A stretch of 43,303 nucleotides of DNA from positions 1-43,303 of IMG/VR virus record IMGVR_UViG_3300021513_000008, one strand, 5' to 3'. The notes below the pieces were generated by a model. It did not search any database. It was given only the letters and a program-made list of their open reading frames with translations, and was not told the origin of the DNA. Source of the DNA: a virus. How positions within the stretch are numbered: the first letter of the stretch is position 1; the number at the start of each line of letters is the position of its first letter. The translations under genes were made by a program, and so were the position numbers. Of this stretch, positions 6,932-12,946 are shown in pieces.

Positions 6932-7300
6932 TTATTTTTCAACTCTTTCCATTACAATTTCACTCGGTACATATAACTCTAATTTATTACCTCTTAAGAT
7001 AAATGGAATGTCTTCATCAGTATCACAATTAATGTAAATAAAATTATCACCTCCACTAGTATAGTAACATTTGAGAATAGGTGCAATATAAATACCATCA
7101 TAGATTTCTAATTCACCTTGTGGGCAAGGACCTACATAAGAATCTGAAAACACTACATCAAAACTCTGATCATTAATGACCAAGACATAAGTTTGACCTG
7201 CCACATCAGTCCAAATAGGTTCACAAGCTCGATCAGTAGCAGGACAAGGTTTAGGGATTAATAAGAAAACTAATGTCAATAATAATAGTAACTTCTTCAT
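6932..7300 (-). CDS. Exported protein of unknown function, Cys-containing
   Basis: A 122-residue protein starting MKKLLLLLTLVFLLIP, a clear signal peptide with likely cleavage near PATDRA (about 20-24). The mature part contains several Cys (RACEPIW, VGPCPQGE, LKCYYTSG, INCDTDED), consistent with disulfides in the periplasm, and ends in beta-rich sequence. I chose ATG 7300 because GGAGG lies 5 bases upstream; the frame opens four codons earlier at 7312 without support. It forms a pair with the secreted protein at 7317. No family is recognised. Superinfection exclusion or host-envelope interaction would be plausible roles for an exported phage protein. Confidence 0.65.
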   Translation of the reverse strand: MKKLLLLLTLVFLLIPKPCPATDRACEPIWTDVAGQTYVLVINDQSFDVVFSDSYVGPCPQGELEIYDGIYIAPILKCYYTSGGDNFIYINCDTDEDIPFILRGNKLELYVPSEIVMERVEK

Positions 7301-7316
7301 TTGTGCCTCCATCGTT

Positions 7317-7682
7317 TTAAAAGTCTAAATGAACGTTTGAAATATCTTCGGGTACTACTTTGACGAAAGGGTAGGGCAGTGACTCCTCCAAAGACTCTTG
7401 ACCCCAAATATTTTTCATCTTACCAGTTAATATATAGCTACCATCAGGCAAATCTTTTAAATCATATTCTGCTCTATAATATTGAATATCTGTAGGATCG
7501 TTCGGATTAGGTACTTTTGTAATTTCAGCAGTGATAGGTGATTCAGGTAACCCATAAAGTATAATCCTAGTAGGGCCATTATCTTCTTGGTTGTCCCAAT
7601 TAAAATAAACAAAAGGAGCTGCATAAGCTGAAGTAGTAAGACTAAGTATAATGATGATAACTAATAACAAAACTTTTTTCAT
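7317..7682 (-). CDS. Exported beta-sandwich-like protein of unknown function
   Basis: A 121-residue protein with a strong signal peptide (MKKVLLLVIIIILSLTTSAYA, cleavage after AYA at about 21). The mature 100 residues alternate strands and turns and include YDLKDLPDGSYILTGKM, the kind of loop-strand pattern seen in fibronectin-type or Ig-like domains. AAAGGAGGG lies about 9 bases before the ATG, directly after the frameshifted small gene at 7702. Its function is unknown. Location in the lysis/export cluster suggests an action in the periplasm or at the cell surface during infection. Confidence 0.65.
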   Translation of the reverse strand: MKKVLLLVIIIILSLTTSAYAAPFVYFNWDNQEDNGPTRIILYGLPESPITAEITKVPNPNDPTDIQYYRAEYDLKDLPDGSYILTGKMKNIWGQESLEESLPYPFVKVVPEDISNVHLDF

Positions 7683-7701
7683 TTCAAATACCCTCCTTTA
7701 A

Positions 7702-7841
7702 TTATTTTTTTATTTGTGAAGCTTTTATAGCTTTTCCTTGTTTAATAGCTTTCTTTTTTGCTCCAGATCCAGTATAACATTTTCCAGACTTTCCAAATTT
7801 CCATCTTTTTTATTTTTTAATTTACATCTTTGCACTGGCAT
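7702..7841 (-). pseudogene. Small Cys-containing phage protein, reading frame broken at an A6 run
   Basis: From ATG 7841 the frame reads MPVQRCKLKNKK. After the A6 run at 7811-7806, a -1 shift continues as WKFGKSGKCYTGSGAKKKAIKQGKA...QIKK to a TAA at 7704-7702. The joined product (about 46 residues, starting MPV..C.L and with GKCYTG) resembles a very common small phage protein of unknown function. Without the shift, the first frame continues with an unrelated sequence to a stop after 37 codons. Either one A has been lost, by mutation or sequencing error, or ribosomes slip on the A-run. The ribosome binding site (GGGAGGGG, 7865-7858) is separated from the ATG by a 16-base AT dinucleotide repeat. 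Confidence 0.6.
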
Positions 7842-7874
7842 ATATATATATATATATCCCCTCCCATATTTATT

Positions 7875-8249
7875 TTAAAAAACAGTATATTTTAATATAT
7901 TTGGTGCATATCGCTTTATTGCTATTTTTACTGTATCTCTTAACATACTTATTCGTAAACCTAAAGCGTATCCTAACATTTGATCATCTAACATATCTAT
8001 CTGAGAAGCTAATTTGTCTAACTCATCCATAGCAGTAGTAACTTGTAAAGGCAAAATATTCATTTGTCCTTTTAAAGCCCCACGAATCAACCCTGAATGA
8101 AATTCCCAATTTTGAAGCATAAGAATTGTACCTTCTTTTACTTCTTTAATTGCTGTTACTTGCTGTTGTTCAACATTAACAAAAGCTTTAGTTGTATAGC
8201 AACCAGAAAAAAGAAAACAAATTAATAATAAAATTATAATTTTTTTCAT
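7875..8249 (-). CDS. Phage-encoded lipoprotein
   Basis: A 124-residue protein with a lipoprotein signal: MKKIIILLLICFLFSGC, with lipidated Cys17 in a FSGC lipobox. The mature part is helical and amphipathic (VEQQQVTAIKEVKEG, MDELDKLASQIDMLDD) and ends in a basic stretch (IKRYAPNILKY). AGGGGAG lies 6 bases before the ATG. The position among holin-like and secreted genes would suit an outer-membrane spanin component or a superinfection-exclusion lipoprotein. It is longer than typical Rz1 proteins and lacks a Pro-rich region, so neither is certain. Confidence 0.7.
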   Translation of the reverse strand: MKKIIILLLICFLFSGCYTTKAFVNVEQQQVTAIKEVKEGTILMLQNWEFHSGLIRGALKGQMNILPLQVTTAMDELDKLASQIDMLDDQMLGYALGLRISMLRDTVKIAIKRYAPNILKYTVF

Positions 8250-8259
8250 ATTTCTCCCC

Positions 8260-9123
8260 TTAAAAATAAATTAATTCCCTTTTATCGATCCAGGTATCAC
8301 AAACCTGCTTCCTCAATTCTTTGGACGGGATCATCACTCTTTTTAATTCATTATAATAGGGACCAAAGTCTACACAAGGAGCGTAATGGTAAAAATAAAT
8401 CTCTTTTACATGTTTTTTACATTGTTGATAACGCTCCCAAGCCCCCTCAGTCTCCCAGGAAAATCTGGTCTGCCTATCACACATATTTCTGTAATCCACA
8501 ACCATGATGATAGAATCTGAATCTTTTATCCTGGAAAGAGACTTTAGAATATTATCAAATAAATTCGGCTCCAGATAATACTCAGGATTAATCAATAAAG
8601 TAAAAACATTATCGATCCCATACGTTTCACAATCACTAATTCCTGTTTCTTTAAAATGAGGGCACATAGGAGCACATCCAAAAGATGTACAACTAATTCT
8701 CATCCCCTCTAGTTCGATACGAGCAATATTTAAAAGTTCGATTAACTCATTGCCGATCAATTCCAATTTTTTCGGCAATGGATGCCCATTATTTAATTCT
8801 TTATCCAAAACCTTCAAAAAAGCTGTTGCCAAGGGTGCATGGAAAGCGAAGAAAAACGCAACAAATTTATTATTGGCTAAATTATTTTCTAATAAATATT
8901 GCTTACATTTTTCATCAACATTAATTTCCCTGGAAGGGTCTTTAACACCGCAAATGAATCTTTGAGTCAAATCACTGTATACCCAGGACCAAAAAAGGAT
9001 CTGTGCCTCTAAAATATTCCTTTTACAATATGGTAAATACTGAGCTTTGTTTAAAAGAAAAGAGGTACGTAAATTTTTGGTAGCCAGTATTTTTATACTT
9101 GTCTCAAAAACTTTAGTCATCAT
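8260..9123 (-). CDS. Cys-rich protein of unknown function, 287 residues
   Basis: I do not recognise a family. The protein is soluble, without a signal peptide or membrane span. Cysteines cluster in SCTSFGCAPMCPHF (about 145-158) and are followed by SDCETYG, with further Cys in MCDRQ, QQCKKH, APCVDF and QVCDTW. This spacing could bind a metal or an iron-sulfur cluster. A central stretch (NPEYYLEPNLFDNILKSL, then DSIIMVVDYRNM) looks like an alternating alpha/beta fold. Its start overlaps the membrane protein gene at 9113 by 11 bases. It is odd in a lysis cluster and may be an accessory enzyme. Confidence 0.65.
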   Translation of the reverse strand: MMTKVFETSIKILATKNLRTSFLLNKAQYLPYCKRNILEAQILFWSWVYSDLTQRFICGVKDPSREINVDEKCKQYLLENNLANNKFVAFFFAFHAPLATAFLKVLDKELNNGHPLPKKLELIGNELIELLNIARIELEGMRISCTSFGCAPMCPHFKETGISDCETYGIDNVFTLLINPEYYLEPNLFDNILKSLSRIKDSDSIIMVVDYRNMCDRQTRFSWETEGAWERYQQCKKHVKEIYFYHYAPCVDFGPYYNELKRVMIPSKELRKQVCDTWIDKRELIYF

Positions 9124-9400
9124 CCATTCCCCGATTCCTAAAATAAACCCCTGATAAAAATCCTTTTAAAGTTAATAATGTTTGTCTACATGCGCCAACT
9201 TGTTCTGTATGATTATCTACTTTTTTCCCTAAATCTTTGATTTCTTTTGTTAGATTTTTAATCTCAGGAGTACAAGTTGTACTAGGATGTTCAATTTGTT
9301 TTGCAAAATATTTAAAGACTAAAAATATTACCAAGATCAAGACTACCATAGGGATACCATGATCAGTTATCCATTTTTCTAATATTTTAAATTCCAACAT
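9113..9400 (-). CDS. Small membrane protein with coiled-coil tail
   Basis: A 95-residue protein with one transmembrane segment (about 16-33, IPMVVLILVIFLVFKYFA) and then a charged helix with heptad character (EIKNLTKEIKDLGKKVDNHTEQ). The arrangement, with the N-terminus before the span and a periplasmic or cytoplasmic coiled coil after it, resembles inner-membrane spanins or accessory holins. It overlaps neighbours at both ends (ATG over the stop of the gene at 9400, 11 bases with the gene at 8260), so the three genes are co-translated. No specific family can be assigned. Confidence 0.65.
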   Translation of the reverse strand: MLEFKILEKWITDHGIPMVVLILVIFLVFKYFAKQIEHPSTTCTPEIKNLTKEIKDLGKKVDNHTEQVGACRQTLLTLKGFLSGVYFRNRGMDDD

Positions 9401-9789
9401 TATTTTAAATCTTCCATGTTTAATTCAGGAATCACCACAACTCCATCCTTGATAGTAATATCTTTTCTTCCTGTCCAACGTTCAACTTTGTCTTTTGCTT
9501 CCTCTACGGTTTCTTTCACATGAGGAAAAAGAGAAAGTATCATTGCCATAACACCTTTAGCAGGGTAAACACCCGCTGGATAGCTTGGGGTAGGAACATT
9601 ACCTTCATCATCTACGGTTAATTCAATATATCCAAGAATACGAGCATCACCAATGGAACTACCTTGGGCAACACAAAAATTTTTCTTAATTGTAGGCCAA
9701 ACAGAACCACAAGCTTTTTCAACATTATATTCAATGGGATGCCAAGCACCGTCAAAATAAGGGTTTACGTAAGTGAAATATTGTCGCAT
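9400..9789 (-). CDS. Hypothetical protein, 129 residues
   Basis: A soluble, slightly acidic protein (MRQYFTYVNPYFDGAWHPIEYN...). It has a mixed alpha/beta appearance, a Gly/Pro-rich middle (TPSYPAGVYPAKG) and a C-terminal charged helix (EAKDKVERW) followed by a short strand pair (DITIKDGVVVIPEL). GGAGG lies 7 bases before the ATG, which lies inside the last 25 bases of the preceding coiled-coil gene. It is situated between the fibre genes and the lysis genes. I do not recognise it; a fibre-assembly or tail accessory role is possible by position only. Confidence 0.6.
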   Translation of the reverse strand: MRQYFTYVNPYFDGAWHPIEYNVEKACGSVWPTIKKNFCVAQGSSIGDARILGYIELTVDDEGNVPTPSYPAGVYPAKGVMAMILSLFPHVKETVEEAKDKVERWTGRKDITIKDGVVVIPELNMEDLK

Positions 9790-10454
9790 GATAACGCCTC
9801 CAACTGTTTAAAATTCGGTACAGGAATAGCTGTTAAATCTTTTGGTATGATTGTTTCTTCTTTATTTTCATACCATGAAACTAATTTGTTATGGTCTTTT
9901 ATTTCTGGTAATACTTTAAGTTTCAATTCTTTCGGTAAAGAATGTAAAAATTCAAATGTACTATTTCGTAGCCTACCAGATGTAACAAAATCAATACAAG
10001 CCATTTCTTTAATCTTAAACAGCCACATTTCCATATCAAGCTGCTCACGTTTTTCATCAGTTAAATCACCAATTTTTTCTTTTAAATAAACAACTTGACG
10101 ATAAAAATTAATAAATTCACGTTTTGTATCAGCAATTGCGCGTTCTGATTCTTCAGTAAGCATAGTTTTTTCTTGTAAATCAATTTCTTTTTTACGCCAC
10201 TGAAATTCTGCTTTCTTTGTTATTTTTTGTTTCAGTTCTTTAATATCAAATTCAAGTTCTTCAATATCAATTTTTAATCTTTTATTATCAGCTATTTGTT
10301 GTCTGAGTCCACGAAATCGTTTATAAACTTCACGCAATGCTTGTTTATATTGACCATATAAAGTTCCACCTGCTCTTGTTGTAACAAAATAATCATCCTG
10401 AAATTTACTCATACCAGTCTGATGATCATCTAATAATTGTATTAACTTTTCCAT
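9765..10454 (-). CDS. Coiled-coil protein of unknown function, 229 residues
   Basis: A highly charged helical protein. Residues about 40-150 form a long coiled coil (RFRGLRQQIADNKRLKID, FDIKELKQKITKKAEFQ, ESERAIADTKREFINFYRQ). The C-terminal 70 residues look globular (MACIDFVTSGRLRNSTFEFL). AAAGGAAAG precedes the ATG. It follows the last kelch fibre gene. Placement directly after the fibres suggests a fibre chaperone or an assembly/attachment protein, similar in position to small chaperones in other phages, but there is no motif to confirm that. Confidence 0.6.
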   Translation of the reverse strand: MEKLIQLLDDHQTGMSKFQDDYFVTTRAGGTLYGQYKQALREVYKRFRGLRQQIADNKRLKIDIEELEFDIKELKQKITKKAEFQWRKKEIDLQEKTMLTEESERAIADTKREFINFYRQVVYLKEKIGDLTDEKREQLDMEMWLFKIKEMACIDFVTSGRLRNSTFEFLHSLPKELKLKVLPEIKDHNKLVSWYENKEETIIPKDLTAIPVPNFKQLEALSCDNISLT

Positions 10455-10477
10455 ACTCTTTCCTTTTTAGTTAAAGG

Positions 10478-11632
10478 TTAAATTGAGAAAGTAGCTAGTT
10501 TTGACCTTGCTGGAGTAGGCATATCTGTTTTTGATGTCCAAGTATCAGGATCATATTCATCTGTATCTTGAAGATCATTAGAATTATCATTCCCACCATA
10601 TATATAACATTTACTATCTACTGTAGATGCTGCTAAATAGGCCCTTGCTGGAGTAGGCATATCTGTTTTTGATGTCCAAGTATCAGGATCATATTCATCT
10701 GTATCTTGTAGCATAGAACTCAGTTCTCCAGCATAAACATAACATTTGTCAGATAGTGTAGCTGCCGCTAAATACTGCCTTGCTGGAGTAGGCATATCTG
10801 TTTTTGATGTCCAAGTATCAGGATCATATTCATCTGTATCTTGTAATTTACTAGAACCATCACTACCACCAAGAATATAACCTTTGTCCAATATTGTTAC
10901 TGCTGCTATACCACGTCGTACAGGAGATGGACAATTCGTTTTACTTGTCCAAGAATCTGGATTATATTCATCTGTATCTTGAAGATTATTAGAACCATCA
11001 TATCCACAATAAATGTAACCTTTATCATTTATTGTTGAAGAAGCTAATTTATCTCTTGCTGGTGTTGGGGTATTAGTTTTACTTACCCAAGTATCAGGAT
11101 CATATTCATCTGTATCTTGAACTCTAACAGAACCATCATATCCACAATAAATGTAACTTTTCTCAGAAATAGTAGATGCTGCTAAATAGGCCCTTCCCGG
11201 TGAAGGCATATCTGTTTTTGATGTCCAAGTATCAGGATCATATTCATCTGTATCTTGAAGATAACCATCACCATAGCCGCCAACAATATACCCTTTACTT
11301 GCACCTGTAGCAACTTCTTCAACCTCTTCTTCATCACCTACCTGAGCAACAATAACCCATTTATTAGTATCATGCCAGACCAACATTCTGGAATCATATT
11401 GAGTAAGTTCAATAGTTTGCTCACCATTAATAGTGTCACTGGTTCCAGCATCTATTGTAATCGTAATATCTGATAAATTAGTAAATATAATCCTATCACC
11501 GATAGTCCTATTAGAAGTAGGTAAAGAAATTGTATAGTCAGCAGAACCAGAACAAACTAGATGAGCATTATTAAAACCTGCTGGTAATGAAGTTGTACTA
11601 GTAATATAAATTATCCTTTTAAAAATATTCAT
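10478..11632 (-). CDS. Kelch-repeat tail fibre protein (third of three)
   Basis: A 384-residue protein. Residues 1-110 form a beta-rich fibre domain shared with the gene at 11774 (CSGSADYTISLPTS, then ITITIDAGTSDTINGEQTI). After a short acidic hinge (DEEEVEEVA), residues 112-384 hold six kelch-type units of about 45 residues: hydrophobic strand KGYIYCGYDGS, then LQDTDEYDPDTWTSKT, then MPTPARAYLAASTI. Six or seven such units close into a beta-propeller, a common carbohydrate- or protein-binding platform, so this is a likely receptor-binding tip. AGGA lies 7 bases before the ATG and overlaps the old end of the upstream kelch gene. Confidence 0.85.
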   Translation of the reverse strand: MNIFKRIIYITSTTSLPAGFNNAHLVCSGSADYTISLPTSNRTIGDRIIFTNLSDITITIDAGTSDTINGEQTIELTQYDSRMLVWHDTNKWVIVAQVGDEEEVEEVATGASKGYIVGGYGDGYLQDTDEYDPDTWTSKTDMPSPGRAYLAASTISEKSYIYCGYDGSVRVQDTDEYDPDTWVSKTNTPTPARDKLASSTINDKGYIYCGYDGSNNLQDTDEYNPDSWTSKTNCPSPVRRGIAAVTILDKGYILGGSDGSSKLQDTDEYDPDTWTSKTDMPTPARQYLAAATLSDKCYVYAGELSSMLQDTDEYDPDTWTSKTDMPTPARAYLAASTVDSKCYIYGGNDNSNDLQDTDEYDPDTWTSKTDMPTPARSKLATFSI

Positions 11633-11641
11633 ACTAATATC

Positions 11642-11773
11642 CTATAATCCGAAAGAACCCATTGAATATCTTCCCGGTGCAGGAGCATCTGTTTTGCTAG
11701 TCCATGTATCAGGGTCATATTCATCAGTGTCTTGAAATAATTAAAACTTATATAACCAACAATAATATAACCT
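11642..11773 (-). pseudogene. Detached last kelch repeat of the middle fibre gene
   Basis: Downstream of the TAA that ends the gene at 11774, the sequence still encodes kelch-like sequence in the original frame: QDTDEYDPDTWTSKTD then APAPGRYSMGSFGL and a TAG at 11644-11642, matching the style of the natural end of the gene at 12947 (YAEASFGV). Two small lesions separate it. An extra A turns the expected TCT GAT AAA GGT into TCT GAA TAA near 11778, and one base is missing near 11737-11750. Between them, the shifted frame reads KGYIIVGYI. The lesions look recent, or may be sequencing errors in a repeat region. Confidence 0.7.
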
Positions 11774-12937
11774 TTATTCAGAAACAGTAGAAGCAGCTAA
11801 TAAACATCTAGCAGGACTAGGGCAATCAGATTTAGATGTCCAAGTATCAGGGTCGTATTCATCAGTATCCTGAAAAGAATCACCATTATTATAACCACAA
11901 TAAATATACCCCTTATCATTTATTGTTGATGCTGCTAAATTACTTCTCCCTGGACTAGGGCAATTCGTCTTTGACGTCCAAGTATCAGGGTCGTATTCAT
12001 CAGTGTCTTGTAAGTAACTACTACCATCATAACCCCCATAAATATAACCTTTATCTAATATTGTTGAAGCAGCTAATCTATGTCTTCCTGGACTAGGACA
12101 ATTAGTTTTTGATGCCCATGTATCAAGAGTAGGGTCGTATTCATCAGTGTCTTGTAAGTAACCACCACTATCACCACAATAAATATAGCCTTTATCTAAT
12201 ATTGTTGAAGCAGCTAAATATATTCTCCCTGGACTAGGACAGTCAGCTTTAGATGTCCAAGTGTCAGGGTCGTATTCATCACAGTCTTGTAAATAACCAC
12301 TATAACCACAATAAATATAGCCTTTATCTAATATTGTTGAAGCAGCTAAATATCTTCTAGCAGGGCTGGGGCAATCAGATTTTGAAGTCCATGTATCAGG
12401 ATCGTATTCATCAGTGTCTTGGAGATTATTAGAACCATTATAATTATTATAACCACAATAAATATAACCTTTATCCAATATTGTTGATGCTGCTAAATGA
12501 GCCCTAGCAGGACTTGGGCAATTAGTTTTTGATGCCCATGTATCAAGGGTAGGGTTGTATTCATCAGTGTCTTGTAAGTAACTACTACCATCATAACCCC
12601 CATAAATATAGCCCTTACTTGCACTGGGAACAGCGACAACTTGAACACCAACATCAGCTATCTTTTCCCACCCTTCTAAAGTATAAACAAGAAGAGTAGA
12701 ATTATACTGTCCTAATGAAATTGTTTGATCCCCACCAATAGTATTACCTGTTCCAGCATCTACTGTTACTGTAATATCATCAAGACAAACAATTAAAATC
12801 TGAACACCTAAAATTAACATAGATGTTGGTAAAGAAACAGTGTAGTCAACAGAACCAGAACAAAGAATAGTTTTATTAAAATCATCAGTTGTTAATGTAG
12901 TTGCTGCTGAAATGGATTTTACGTCTGAGTATATCAT
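11774..12937 (-). CDS. Kelch-repeat tail fibre protein (second of three), truncated
   Basis: A 387-residue protein paralogous to the one at 10478. It has an N-terminal fibre domain (CSGSVDYTVSLPTS, then ITVTVDAGTGNTIGGDQTI, 1-105) and six kelch units (105-387) with LQDTDEYDPDTW or LQDTDEYNPTLDTW cores; two units carry the two-residue insertion TL. It ends abruptly in the middle of a repeat (LAASTVSE) because of a one-base insertion; the remains of unit seven follow at 11642. The loss may leave an incomplete propeller. A GGAATAAATT ATG start overlaps the region just after the first kelch gene. It probably binds a host surface structure. Confidence 0.85.
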   Translation of the reverse strand: MIYSDVKSISAATTLTTDDFNKTILCSGSVDYTVSLPTSMLILGVQILIVCLDDITVTVDAGTGNTIGGDQTISLGQYNSTLLVYTLEGWEKIADVGVQVVAVPSASKGYIYGGYDGSSYLQDTDEYNPTLDTWASKTNCPSPARAHLAASTILDKGYIYCGYNNYNGSNNLQDTDEYDPDTWTSKSDCPSPARRYLAASTILDKGYIYCGYSGYLQDCDEYDPDTWTSKADCPSPGRIYLAASTILDKGYIYCGDSGGYLQDTDEYDPTLDTWASKTNCPSPGRHRLAASTILDKGYIYGGYDGSSYLQDTDEYDPDTWTSKTNCPSPGRSNLAASTINDKGYIYCGYNNGDSFQDTDEYDPDTWTSKSDCPSPARCLLAASTVSE

Positions 12938-12946
12938 AATTTATTC

